Under the pieces are notes generated by a model. That model ran no database searches and had not been told where the DNA came from. It saw only the letters and a program-made list of their open reading frames with translations. A DNA stretch of 44,961 bases, from positions 1,164,093 to 1,209,053 of the forward strand of contig NZ_RDBL01000006.1 in the NCBI RefSeq assembly GCF_008042035.1. The letters are read 5' to 3'. Both the position numbers and the translations under genes were made by a program. Position 1 is the first letter of the stretch. The number at the start of each line of letters is the position of its first letter. This document shows positions 1 to 8,709 of this stretch, in pieces. Source of the DNA: Streptomyces sp. col6. GTDB taxonomy: Bacteria > Actinomycetota > Actinomycetes > Streptomycetales > Streptomycetaceae.

Positions 1-1097
1 GCCTGCGCCGGGGCGGTGGGCGCCGGGGCGGCCGCGTACGGGTTCTGTCCGGGCGGCGGCGGGGCGTACCAGCCCTGCTGCGGCACATCGGGGGCGGGCT
101 GCTGCGGCGGCGGGGTGTATCCGGGCGGCTGCCCGTAGCCCGCGTACGGCGGCTGCTGCTGGAGGTGGGCCTTCTGGTCGACCGTCGAGCGGTAGTCCAC
201 GGCGCCCTGCGTCATCCGCATGTACGCCTCCTCCAGCGACGCCTGGTGCGGCGACAGCTCCCACAGCCGGACGTCCGACTCGTGGGCGAGGTCGCTGATC
301 CGGGGGAGGGCGAGGCCGGTGACCCGCAGGGCGCCGTCCGGCTCGGACATGACCTGTCCGCCCGCCTCGGTCAGCGTGGTGGTGAGCTTCTCCCGCTGCT
401 CGGGCGTCTCGTCCGGGACACGGACCCGGGCGAAGTCGGCGGAGTTGGCCGAGATGAAGTCGGTGACGCTCATGTCGGCCATCAGCTGGCCGCGGCCGAT
501 CACGATCAGGTGGTCGGCGGTGAGGGCCATCTCGCTCATGAGGTGGCTGGAGACGAAGACCGTGCGGCCCTCGGACGCCAGCATCTTCATCAGATTGCGG
601 ACCCAGAGGATGCCCTCGGGGTCGAGGCCGTTGACCGGTTCGTCGAAGAGCAGCACCTGCGGGTCGCCCAGGAGCGCGGCCGCGATGCCCAGGCGCTGCC
701 CCATGCCCAGCGAGAAGCCCTTGGAGCGCTTGCGGGCCACCTCCTGGAGCCCCACGACACCCAGCACCTCGTCGACCCGGGCCTCCGGGATGCCGGCCAG
801 CTGGGCGAGCGAGAGGAGGTGGTTGCGGGCGCTGCGGCCGCCGTGCACCGCCTTCGCGTCGAGCAGGGCGCCCACCTGGCGGGGCGCGTTCGGCAGGGTG
901 CGGAACTCGTGGCCGCCGATGGTCACCCGGCCGGCCGTCGGACGGTCCAGGCCGAGGATCATCCGCATCGTCGTCGACTTGCCGGACCCGTTGGGACCGA
1001 GGAATCCGGTGACGGCACCCGGCCGCACCTGGAAGGAAAGGTTGTACACGGCCGTCTTCGCGCCATAGCGCTTGGTCAGGCCGACTGCCTCGATCAT
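1..1097 (-). CDS. ABC transporter ATP-binding protein, 3' end outside window
   Basis: Cytoplasmic ATPase subunit of an ABC-2 type exporter. The start is the ATG at 1097 (MIEAVGLTKRYG). Walker A GPNGSGKST lies at residues 34-42, followed by the signature FSLGMGQ, a Walker B ending LLFDEPVNGLD and the switch His in FVSSHLMSE. About 300 residues of the usual domain are followed by a Pro/Gln/Gly/Tyr-rich tail that is still open at base 1, so the C-terminus is missing from the window. It is a close paralogue of the ATPase encoded at 2027-3016 and lies 147 bp downstream of a permease, presumably with its own permease beyond the left edge. Substrate unknown; drug or bacitracin-type export is family inference only. 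Confidence 0.9.
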   Translation of the reverse strand, partial: MIEAVGLTKRYGAKTAVYNLSFQVRPGAVTGFLGPNGSGKSTTMRMILGLDRPTAGRVTIGGHEFRTLPNAPRQVGALLDAKAVHGGRSARNHLLSLAQLAGIPEARVDEVLGVVGLQEVARKRSKGFSLGMGQRLGIAAALLGDPQVLLFDEPVNGLDPEGILWVRNLMKMLASEGRTVFVSSHLMSEMALTADHLIVIGRGQLMADMSVTDFISANSADFARVRVPDETPEQREKLTTTLTEAGGQVMSEPDGALRVTGLALPRISDLAHESDVRLWELSPHQASLEEAYMRMTQGAVDYRSTVDQKAHLQQQPPYAGYGQPPGYTPPPQQPAPDVPQQGWYAPPPPGQNPYAAAPAPTAPAQ

Positions 1098-1244
1098 GCT
1101 CCAGCCCCATCGACTTATCTGTCGTCGGGGCACACGCCGTCCGGCCGTACGCCCCCGTAAGAGTTAGGAGGATATCCGCGCCTTGACGGTTCCGGCCAAG
1201 TCGTTACCGGGGCGAGTCCCGCCCGGTCCGGGACCGTGTCCGGG

Positions 1245-2024
1245 TCAGGCGTCCCGCTTCTTCAGGACGAGGAAGCCGCCGATCACCGCGGCCGCCACCC
1301 AGCCCACCATGATCAGCAGACCGGCCCACGGCCCGTACGGCGCCGGATCGCTGTTCATCGCGTCCGGCACCACCTGCATGATCTTGGAGCCCGCCTGGTC
1401 CGGGAAGTACTGGGCGACCTTCTTGGCGCCCGGCACCGCCGACAGGATCTGCGAGACCAGGAAGAAGAACGGCATCAGGATGCCCAGCGACAGCATGGAG
1501 CTGCGCAGCATCGCCGCCACCCCCATGGAGAAGAGCGCGATCAGCCCCATGTAGAGACCGCCGCCCACCACGGCCCGCAGCACGTTGTCCGCGCCGATGT
1601 CCGTACCGTGGTCGCCCAGCAGCGCCTGGCCCAGGAAGAACGTGACGAAGCTCGTCAGCAGCCCGACCACCAGGGCCAGCACCCCGGCCACCAGCATCTT
1701 GCTGAAGAGGAAGGTCGCCCGCTGCGGCACGGCCGCCAGTGAGGTGCGGATCATGCCGGAGCTGTACTCCGTACCGACGACGAGCACCCCGAACACGACC
1801 ATCGCCAGCTGGCCGAGAATCATCCCGGAGAAGCTGATGAACGTCGGGTCGAAGGTCAGCCGCTCCGCCTCCTTGAGGTCGTCGAACTGGGCGTTCATCA
1901 CCGCGCACAGGGCCGCGCCCATCGCGACGGTGACCAGGAACGCCGAGATCAGCGTCCAGGTGGTGGAGGAGACCGTCCGGATCTTGGTCCATTCGGAGGT
2001 CAGGACCGCGGGGACCGAAGCCAT
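1245..2024 (-). CDS. ABC-2 type transporter permease
   Basis: Integral membrane partner of the ATPase encoded immediately upstream. The 259-residue protein has about six hydrophobic segments (first around residues 20-43, last just before the terminal LVLKKRDA), the usual size and topology for ABC-2 permeases. The ATG at 2024 lies 2 bases after the upstream stop and about 7 bases after GGAGG, and is preferred to an upstream in-frame GTG at 2030 that overlaps that stop. Tight spacing implies translation from one mRNA with the ATPase at 2027-3016. No substrate can be read from the sequence. Confidence 0.9.
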   Translation of the reverse strand: MASVPAVLTSEWTKIRTVSSTTWTLISAFLVTVAMGAALCAVMNAQFDDLKEAERLTFDPTFISFSGMILGQLAMVVFGVLVVGTEYSSGMIRTSLAAVPQRATFLFSKMLVAGVLALVVGLLTSFVTFFLGQALLGDHGTDIGADNVLRAVVGGGLYMGLIALFSMGVAAMLRSSMLSLGILMPFFFLVSQILSAVPGAKKVAQYFPDQAGSKIMQVVPDAMNSDPAPYGPWAGLLIMVGWVAAAVIGGFLVLKKRDA

Positions 2025-2026
2025 CG

Positions 2027-3016
2027 TCACGCCTCCTTGCCGTTGCCGGGCTGCTGGTTCCAGGCCCCGCCCCACTGCGGGCCCTCGGGCGCAGGTGCGC
2101 CGCCGCCGGGCTCCGAGTGGGCGTGGTACTCGACCGAGCCCGCCGTCATCTGCATGAACGCCTCCTCCAGCGACGCCCGCTGGGCGCTCAGCTCGTGCAG
2201 CACGATCGAGTGCCGGGCAGCCAGCTCGCCCAGGTCCTCGGTGCTCGCCCCGTCCACCTCCAGCGTGCCGCCCGCCGTCTCGACCGCCACGACGCCCTCC
2301 TGGTGGAGCACGTCGCGCAGCCGCTCCTGCTGCGGGGAGCGCAGCCGGACGTAACTGCGGGAGTTCTCGTGGATGAAGTCGGCCATCGAGGTGTCGGCGA
2401 GCAGCCGGCCCTGACCGATCACGATCAGATGGTCGGCGGTCAGCGCCATCTCGCTCATCAGATGCGAGGAGACGAAGATCGTCCGGCCCTGCGAGGCGAG
2501 CGTCTTCATCAGGTTCCGGATCCAGTGGATGCCCTCCGGGTCCAGACCGTTGACCGGCTCGTCGAACATCAGGATCTCGGGATCACCGAGCAGCGCCGAC
2601 GCGATGCCGAGGCGCTGGCCCATACCGAGCGAGAAGCCCTTGGACTTCTTCCGCGCGACCGCCGTCAGACCGACGGTGTCCAGCACCTCCGCCACCCGGC
2701 GCTCGGGGATGCGGTTGCTCTGGGCCAGACAGAGCAGGTTGTTGTACGCGCTGCGCCCGCCGTGCATCGCCTTGGCGTCCAGCAGCGCCCCGATGTACTT
2801 CAGGGGCTCCGCGAGTTCGCGGTAGTGCTTGCCGTCGATGCGCACGGAACCACTGGTGGGGTTGTCGAGATCGAGCATCATCCGCATCGTGGTGGACTTG
2901 CCCGCCCCGTTGGGTCCCAGAAAACCCGTCACCATTCCCGGTCTGATCACGCACGACAACTGGTCGACGGCGACCTTGTTCCCGAAGCGCTTCGTGAGGC
3001 CATCGAGCTCGATCAT
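2027..3016 (-). CDS. ABC transporter ATP-binding protein
   Basis: First gene of the leftward ABC-2 export operon; 329 residues, cytoplasmic ATPase. Walker A GPNGAGKST at residues 34-42, signature FSLGMGQ at 128-134, Walker B ILMFDEP at about 148-154, and the H-loop region in FVSSHLMSE are all intact. After the ATPase core a C-terminal extension of roughly 100 residues ends in a Gly/Pro/Gln-rich tail. The start ATG at 3016 gives MIELDGLTKRFG, matching the paralogue at 1097 residue for residue in layout. The two ATPases probably arose by duplication of an ATPase-permease pair. Substrate not inferable. Confidence 0.92.
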   Translation of the reverse strand: MIELDGLTKRFGNKVAVDQLSCVIRPGMVTGFLGPNGAGKSTTMRMMLDLDNPTSGSVRIDGKHYRELAEPLKYIGALLDAKAMHGGRSAYNNLLCLAQSNRIPERRVAEVLDTVGLTAVARKKSKGFSLGMGQRLGIASALLGDPEILMFDEPVNGLDPEGIHWIRNLMKTLASQGRTIFVSSHLMSEMALTADHLIVIGQGRLLADTSMADFIHENSRSYVRLRSPQQERLRDVLHQEGVVAVETAGGTLEVDGASTEDLGELAARHSIVLHELSAQRASLEEAFMQMTAGSVEYHAHSEPGGGAPAPEGPQWGGAWNQQPGNGKEA

Positions 3017-3034
3017 GCGTTCACGCTAGAACGA

Positions 3035-3077
3035 CCGCGTGCCCGGCGCCACCACAAGGGCGGAACCGGGCACGCGG
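3035..3077. terminator. Hairpin between filP and the ABC operon
   Basis: Perfect 12-bp stem (CCGCGTGCCCGG at 3035-3046 and its complement at 3066-3077) with a 19-base loop, located after the filP stop and before the ABC operon start. It has no U-tract, as is common in Streptomyces. It probably ends filP transcription and separates it from the ABC genes. Confidence 0.55.
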
Positions 3078-3092
3078 GTACGACAACCGGAA

Positions 3093-4031
3093 TCAGCGGG
3101 TCTGCTGGGCCGGGACGCCTCGGGAGGCGGGCTCCTCGTCGGCGGGGGTGCCGGCGGCGGCCACCGCGGCACCGGTCAGCGTCGCCAGCATCTCGCGGAC
3201 GTTGGTCAGCTGGGCGTTGATCGAGTCGCGGCGGTTCGTGAGCGCCGCCAGCTCGCGCTCCGACTCGCTGCGGATGCGGTCGGCCTTCGCGTTGGCGTCG
3301 GCCACGATGTCCTCGGACTGGCGCTGCGCGGTCTCCACCGTCTGACGGGCCCGGCGCTCGGCGTCCGTGCGGAGCTTCTCGGCCTCCAGGCGGAGCTGCT
3401 CGGCGCGGTGCTCGATCTCGGCGAGACGCTTCTCGGCCTTGGCCTGACGGGACGCGAGGTCGCGCTCCGACTGGTCGCGGCGCTTGGCGAGGTTGGTCTC
3501 GAAGTCCGCGGCGGCCTGGGCGGCCTTGGCGCGGGTCTCCTCGAAGAGGGCGTCGGCCTCCTCGCGCTTCTGCGCCGCGTCCTTCTGCGCGTCGGAGCGC
3601 AGCGCGGTGGCCTCACCCTTGGCCTTGTCGACGATGCGGACGCCGTCGTCCTCGGCCTTGGCCTTGCGCTCGGCGGCGAACGTCTCGGCGTCGTTGCGCA
3701 CCTGCTGGGCGGCGGACTCGGCGAGCTCACGGTGCTGCTCGGCGGCGCGACGGGCCTCCTCACGGAGGTCCTTCGCCTCCTCCTCGGCCAGGCGCAGGAT
3801 CTTCTCCACACGCGCGCCGAGACCCGCGTACGACGGCTCCGCGTCGTTCACCTGGGCCTGGGCGTTCTGCGTTTCGAGGTGCAGCTCCTCGATGCGCTTC
3901 TCCAGCGAGGTGATGCGGGACAGAGCACTATCACGGTCGGCGACGAGCTTGGTAATGCGGTCATCCACCTGACCGCGGTCGTAACCACGCCGCACGAGTT
4001 CGAAGCCGAAGGGGGAGGAAGGGTCACTCAT
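3093..4031 (-). CDS. filP: Cytoskeletal coiled-coil protein FilP
   Basis: Intermediate-filament-like protein that forms networks behind growing hyphal tips and interacts with Scy and DivIVA in Streptomyces (family knowledge). The 312-residue product starts MSDPSSPFGFELVRRGYDRGQ; the GYDRGQVDDRI stretch resembles the DivIVA N-terminal motif. Nearly everything from residue 25 to about 280 is charged heptad-type coiled coil rich in Ala, Glu, Arg and Lys. The ATG at 4031 with AGGAACC upstream is chosen over an ATG 56 codons earlier that lacks conserved sequence. A C-terminal motif (EL..L..RR..IN.....V) is shared with Scy. It lies 185 bp downstream of scy, so it may have its own promoter. Confidence 0.93.
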   Translation of the reverse strand: MSDPSSPFGFELVRRGYDRGQVDDRITKLVADRDSALSRITSLEKRIEELHLETQNAQAQVNDAEPSYAGLGARVEKILRLAEEEAKDLREEARRAAEQHRELAESAAQQVRNDAETFAAERKAKAEDDGVRIVDKAKGEATALRSDAQKDAAQKREEADALFEETRAKAAQAAADFETNLAKRRDQSERDLASRQAKAEKRLAEIEHRAEQLRLEAEKLRTDAERRARQTVETAQRQSEDIVADANAKADRIRSESERELAALTNRRDSINAQLTNVREMLATLTGAAVAAAGTPADEEPASRGVPAQQTR

Positions 4032-4216
4032 GGGGTTCCTGTCGAAGTGAGACCGGTGAGGTGATAGAGGGAATCCTAGGGGCCTGAGCGGCGTGTCATC
4101 GAGCAGATGCCGGTTTGATCTGGAGAATGACACCCCTTTTGAGTGGCTGACCCCCGTAACCCTTGCCACTCGGACGAATGACGGTCCATGCGGAACCATG
4201 GACGAAGGCCCGGCGG

Positions 4217-7200
4217 CTACCCATCTGACGGCTTGCCACTCGATCGAGTGCCCGACGAGGCTCCGGCCTTGACGCCGGCGGCCGGTGCGGCGCCCCCGCC
4301 CTTACCGCCCGCCCCCGGGGTCTCGAAAGACTCCAACGCCTCCAGCACGTCCTGGACACGGGAGATCTCCGTGTTGATGTCCGCGCGCCGGCGCACCAGG
4401 ACCTCCAGCTCGTGCCGGCCCTCGTCCACCACCCGCTTCGCCTCGGTCTCGGCGTCCGCCCGCAGCTTCTCGGCCTCGCGCACCAGGCTGGCCTTCTTCT
4501 GCTCGGCCTCCTTCAGCAGCGACTCGGCCCGCTTCACGGCGGCGATCCGGACCTTGCTCGCCTCGGCGTTCGCGTCGGACAGCAGCTCCTTGGCCTTGGC
4601 CGCGGCCTCCTCGCGCTGCTCGGTGGCCGCCTTCATCAGCTTGTCCACGCGCTCGCCGACCGTCTTGACCTGCTCGGCCGTCTCCCGCCGCGCCCGGTCG
4701 TGCAGCTCCTGGACCTCGGTGTCCGCCCGGACCCGCAGCTCCTCGGCCCGCTCCCGGATCTGGGTGGCGTCCCGGCGCGCGCCGACCAGCAGCTCGTCCG
4801 CGTCCGTCCGGGCCCGCTCCACCAGCGAGTTGCCCTCGACCGTCGCCTCCGAGGTGATCCGCACGGCCTCCTTGCGTGCCGCGCCGACCATCGTGTCGGC
4901 CTGCTCCTCGGCCTCCGTGGCGACGCGCAGCGCCTCCTCCCGGGCCTTGTCGATGAGCTGGTCCGCCTGCCCGGCCGCGTCCGCCCGGCGCTTCGCCGCC
5001 GCCTCGCGCGCCTCGTCGAGCAGCCGGTCCGCCTCCTGGCGCGCCTCCGCCCGCATCTGCTCGGCCGCCGCCTCGGCGTCGGCCCGCAGCCGCTCCGACT
5101 CCTCCCGCGTACGCGCCGCGTGCTCCTGCGCGGAACCCACGGTGGCCGCGGCCTCCGCACGCATCCGCTCCGCTTCGCCCGCCGCCTCGTCGCCGACCCG
5201 GGCCGCCTGCCGCTCCGCGTCCGTGCGCAGCCGCTCCGCCTCGGAGGTCGCCTCGGTCACCAGCAGGTCCGCCTGCGCCGCCGCCTCGGTGCGCATCCGG
5301 TTGGCGTCCTCGCGGGCCTCCGCCCGGCTGCGCGCGGCGTCCTGCTCGGCCGACGCGAGCGCGTCCGACGCCTCGGTACGCATCCGCTGGCTGTACTCGG
5401 CCGTTTCGGCGCGCAGCCGCTCGGACTCCGCGATCGCGTCGGAGACCGTACGCTCCGCCATCGCCTTCGCGGCGTCCGTCTCCTCCTTGGCCACCTGGCG
5501 GATCCGGGAGGCGTCCTCGCCCGCCCGCTCGCGCTCCGCGTGCGCGTCGGCCCGCAGCCGGTCGGCCTCCTCCTGGGCCTCGGACTTGGTCCGCTCCGCG
5601 ACGTGCTCCGCCGTGGAGCGCAGCCCGGCGATCTCCGCCTCGGCCTGCTCCTGGAGCCCGCCGACCGAGTCCCGGACCTGCTGGGCGGTCTGCTCGGCCG
5701 CCGCGACCAGCTCGGCCGCCCGGGTCTCCGCCTCGCCGGTCAGCCGCTGCGCCTCGGCCTGCGCCTCCTCGACCCGCTTGCGCGCGGAGGCCAGCAGCTC
5801 CTCGCTCTGCTCGCGGGCCCGCTCGCGCTCCTGGTTCGCCTCGGTGCGGGCCGCGTCCAGCGTCTCCTCGGCCTCGCGCCGGCGCCGGTTCGCCTCCTCC
5901 TGGGCGGCGGCCAGCGCCTCGGCGGCCTCCGTGCCCACCCGCTCGGCGGCCGCGGCGGCCTCCGAGCGCACCCGGTCGGCGCTCTCCTGCGCCTCGGTCC
6001 GCAGCCGCTCCGCCTCGGTGGCGGCCTCGGTCCGCAGCCGTACGGCGAGGGCCTCGCCCTCGGCACGGGACTGCGAGGCGTCCGCCGCGGCCTCGTCGCG
6101 CAGCCGCAGGGCCTCGGCCTCCGCCTGCTCCTGGAGCGTCCGCAGCCGCTCGGCCGCCTCCGCGCGCAGTCGCTCGGACTCCTCGTTCGTCTCGCGCCGG
6201 AGGCGCTCCGCCTCCGTACGCGCCTCGCCGAGCGCCTGCTCGGCGGCGGAGACCCGGGTCTGCGCATCCTCCTTCAGACGGGTCAGCTCACCGGCCGCCT
6301 CCGCCTGCCGGGCCGCGACCGCGCGCTCCGTCTCCTCGCGCAGGGCGGACGCCGCCTCCTCGGCCGCGGTCCTCGACGCCTCGGCCTGCTCCTCGGCCTC
6401 CGTGCGCAGCTGCCCGGCCTCGGCGCGGGCCCGGTCGAGCGCCTCCTCGGCCTGCTTGCGCAGGGCGGCCGACCGGTCGGCCGCCTCGCTCCTGACCCGC
6501 TCGCTCTCGGTGGTCGCGGCGCCGCGCAGCTCCTCCGCGTCGGCCTTGGCCTTCGCGAGCAGCTCCTCGGCGGTCTTCGCGCCCTCCTCGATCTGCTGGA
6601 GGGCCTCGCGGCGTGCCTCGCCCCGGATGCGCTCGCCCTCGGCGACCGCCTCGGCCCGCAACTGCTCGGCCTCGCCGCGCAGCCTGCGCGCCTCCTCCTG
6701 CAGCTCGACCGTCTTGGCCCGGTACTCCTTGGTGTCGTCCTTGGCCGCGCCCTTGAGCTGGTCGGCCTGCTCGGCGGCCTCGCCGCGCAGCCGGTCCGCC
6801 TCGGCCTCCGCCTCGCGGCGGATGCGCTCGGCCTCCTCGCCGGCCGCCCGGGTGGCCGTCTTCGCGTCCTCCGAGGCCTTGGTCAGGATCTCCTCGGCGG
6901 ACCGGGCCGCCTTCGCGAGCTGGGCCGCGGCGTCCTCGGCGGCGGCGGTGCGCGCGGCCTCGGCCGCCTCGGCACGCAGCCGCTCGGCCTCGCCGCGGGC
7001 GTCGGCGAGCGCCTGCTCGGCCTCCGCCTTGAGGGTCTCGGACTCCTTGGTGGCCTCGCCGACGAGCCGGGCGATCTCCGCCTTCGCCGTACGGGTGCGC
7101 TGCTCGTTCTGCGACTCCGCGCCGGCCAGCCGCTTGACCGCGGCCTCCTTGGCCTCGGCGAGGACCTTCTCGGCCTCCAGCCGGGCCTCGCGCAGCCGGG

Positions 7201-8014
7201 TCTCGGCCTCCTGCATGCGCTGCTCGGCGGCCCGGTTCAGCTCGGTGGTCTGCTGCCGGGTCTGCTCGGTCTCGGCGGTCGTCGACAGCCGCAGCTGCTC
7301 GGCGTGGCTGGTGGCCTCCTGGGCCTGGCCCGCGGCGGCGCCGAGCATCCGCTCGGCGTCCTTGCGGGCCCGCGTCAGGATGGACTCCGCCTCGGCGCGG
7401 GCGGACTCCGCCTCCGAACCGATCCGCTGACGCGTCTCCTCGGACAGCCGGGTGGCCTCGGCCCGTGCGGCGGCGAGCGCCTGCTCGGCCTCGGCCCGGG
7501 ACTCCTCCATCAGGCGGCGGGCCTGCGACTCGGTCCTCGCCCGCAGCTGCTCGGCCCAGGCGACGTTCTCGTTGACGTGGGACTCGACGGTCTGGCGGCG
7601 CTCCGCCAGTTCCTGGTCGAGGCGCTGGCGGCGCTGCACGGCCTCGTTGTGCAGTTCGGCCTGGAGCCGGGCCTGGTGCTCCGCGTGCTCCTGGAGGATC
7701 CGCTGGGTCTGGGCGCGGGCGTCGCGCAGCTCGCGCTCGGCGTCGCTGCGCAGCTGTTCCGCCTGGACCTGGGCGTTACGGAGCAACTGCTCCGCCTGGT
7801 AGCCGATGTCCGCGCTGTCGTAGGCAGGACGCATCGCCAGACTGCGCCGGGCCTCGTGCAGCTTGGCACGCAAGACCTCGACCTGGTAGCCGAGGTCCTC
7901 GGCGTGCTGGACAGCCTTCTCCCGGTCGGTCCTGAGCCGGTCCATCTCGGCCTCGAACCGCGAGAGATGGTCGTCTTCAGCTCGGTGGCTCTCCTGGCGT
8001 TCGTAGCCCCGCAC
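4217..8014 (-). CDS. scy: Scy, large coiled-coil polarity scaffold
   Basis: Very long coiled-coil protein (1265 residues) that organises the tip-organising centre with DivIVA and FilP in Streptomyces (family knowledge). The N-terminal part (about residues 15-60, HLSRFEAEMDRLRTDRE onward) has regular heptads. The rest is made of repeating Ala/Glu/Arg blocks containing motifs such as EAERLR and SEAER, consistent with the family's irregular 51-residue periodicity. The last 36 residues are Gly/Ala/Ser/Lys-rich and probably disordered. The start is taken as the GTG at 8014 (MRGYERQESHR); an ATG 13 bases upstream is out of frame. The strong codon bias of the repeats produces long open frames on the opposite strand, which I do not regard as genes. 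Confidence 0.94.
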   Translation of the reverse strand: MRGYERQESHRAEDDHLSRFEAEMDRLRTDREKAVQHAEDLGYQVEVLRAKLHEARRSLAMRPAYDSADIGYQAEQLLRNAQVQAEQLRSDAERELRDARAQTQRILQEHAEHQARLQAELHNEAVQRRQRLDQELAERRQTVESHVNENVAWAEQLRARTESQARRLMEESRAEAEQALAAARAEATRLSEETRQRIGSEAESARAEAESILTRARKDAERMLGAAAGQAQEATSHAEQLRLSTTAETEQTRQQTTELNRAAEQRMQEAETRLREARLEAEKVLAEAKEAAVKRLAGAESQNEQRTRTAKAEIARLVGEATKESETLKAEAEQALADARGEAERLRAEAAEAARTAAAEDAAAQLAKAARSAEEILTKASEDAKTATRAAGEEAERIRREAEAEADRLRGEAAEQADQLKGAAKDDTKEYRAKTVELQEEARRLRGEAEQLRAEAVAEGERIRGEARREALQQIEEGAKTAEELLAKAKADAEELRGAATTESERVRSEAADRSAALRKQAEEALDRARAEAGQLRTEAEEQAEASRTAAEEAASALREETERAVAARQAEAAGELTRLKEDAQTRVSAAEQALGEARTEAERLRRETNEESERLRAEAAERLRTLQEQAEAEALRLRDEAAADASQSRAEGEALAVRLRTEAATEAERLRTEAQESADRVRSEAAAAAERVGTEAAEALAAAQEEANRRRREAEETLDAARTEANQERERAREQSEELLASARKRVEEAQAEAQRLTGEAETRAAELVAAAEQTAQQVRDSVGGLQEQAEAEIAGLRSTAEHVAERTKSEAQEEADRLRADAHAERERAGEDASRIRQVAKEETDAAKAMAERTVSDAIAESERLRAETAEYSQRMRTEASDALASAEQDAARSRAEAREDANRMRTEAAAQADLLVTEATSEAERLRTDAERQAARVGDEAAGEAERMRAEAAATVGSAQEHAARTREESERLRADAEAAAEQMRAEARQEADRLLDEAREAAAKRRADAAGQADQLIDKAREEALRVATEAEEQADTMVGAARKEAVRITSEATVEGNSLVERARTDADELLVGARRDATQIRERAEELRVRADTEVQELHDRARRETAEQVKTVGERVDKLMKAATEQREEAAAKAKELLSDANAEASKVRIAAVKRAESLLKEAEQKKASLVREAEKLRADAETEAKRVVDEGRHELEVLVRRRADINTEISRVQDVLEALESFETPGAGGKGGGAAPAAGVKAGASSGTRSSGKPSDG

Positions 8015-8146
8015 TGCGCGGTCCCATCCTTCCCCGAGCTCTCAACGTTCGGGGAATGGTGACAGATCAACGGCTGGGGACGCGGCGCGCCCCCGACCCG
8101 GCCCCGGCCCGGAACCGCCCACTCTACCGGGCCGGGTATGGCTGGG

Positions 8147-8575
8147 TCAGTGCTCCGTCTTCGCCGTGACCAGTTCGGTGAGGACCCCGTGGCAGTCCTT
8201 GGGGTGGAGGAAGGTGATCCTGGACCCCATCGAACCCGTCCTGGGCTCGTCGTACAGCACCCTGACGCCCTTCTCGCGGATGTCCGCGGCGTCGGCGTCC
8301 ACGTCGGCCGTACCGAAGGCGATGTGGTGCACGCCCTCCCCGTTCTTGGCCAGCCATTTGCCCACGGCGGAGTCCTCGCGGGTGGGCTCCAGGAGCTGGA
8401 GGTACGAGGCGCCGCCGTCGGACGTATCGTTGATCTTGAGCATGGCCTCCCGCACGCCCTGCTCCTCGTTGACCTCGGAGTGGAAGACCTCGAACCCGTA
8501 GGTCGAGCGGTAGAACTCGACGGTCTTGTCGAGGTCGAAACAGGCGATCCCGATGTGGTCGATTCGCGTCAGCAT
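8147..8575 (-). CDS. mce: Methylmalonyl-CoA epimerase
   Basis: Interconverts (2S)- and (2R)-methylmalonyl-CoA, linking propionyl-CoA carboxylase to B12-dependent methylmalonyl-CoA mutase in the cytosol. The 142-residue vicinal-oxygen-chelate fold protein has the expected metal ligands: His7 in RIDHIGIA, Gln60 in YLQLLEP, the His83-His84 pair in VHHIAF and Glu134 in GVLTELV. Length matches the family (about 140-150). It starts at the ATG at 8575, is divergent from the thiolase gene (134 bp between starts) and lies 132 bp upstream of scy in the same direction. The neighbouring MeaB-type GTPase and icmA support a role in acyl-CoA rearrangement. Confidence 0.95.
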   Translation of the reverse strand: MLTRIDHIGIACFDLDKTVEFYRSTYGFEVFHSEVNEEQGVREAMLKINDTSDGGASYLQLLEPTREDSAVGKWLAKNGEGVHHIAFGTADVDADAADIREKGVRVLYDEPRTGSMGSRITFLHPKDCHGVLTELVTAKTEH

Positions 8576-8709
8576 GGGACCAGTGCAGCGCGCTGCGGAT
8601 GGTTACGCAACGTGCGCGCGATCACACTCGCGGGCGGATGACGGGGCGGGTACCGCTCAGTACATTCAAGTAAACCCTCGTTCACATCTATCCCAAGGGG
8701 CTGTGCCTC
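8576..8709. promoter_or_regulatory. Divergent promoter region mce / thiolase
   Basis: The 134 bp between the two divergent starts must hold promoters for both directions. The right half is relatively AT-rich (around 8660-8695, with AAGTAAAC and TCTATCC), which suits the thiolase promoter. AAGGGG at 8694-8699 is a plausible ribosome-binding site 10 bases before the thiolase ATG. I see no convincing palindrome. Confidence 0.4.

Noticed and set aside
4217..7800. Apparent nucleotide tandem repeats such as repeated CTCGGCCTCC blocks
   Set aside because: They reflect the Ala/Glu/Arg coiled-coil repeats of Scy and are not a satellite or CRISPR array; units are irregular and there are no unique spacers.
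4188..8062. Very long open frames (over 1000 codons) on the + strand opposite scy
   Set aside because: They are by-products of the GC-rich third positions and repeats of scy; their translations are Ser/Arg- or Leu/Gly-rich without any known domain, while the - strand encodes a regular coiled coil.
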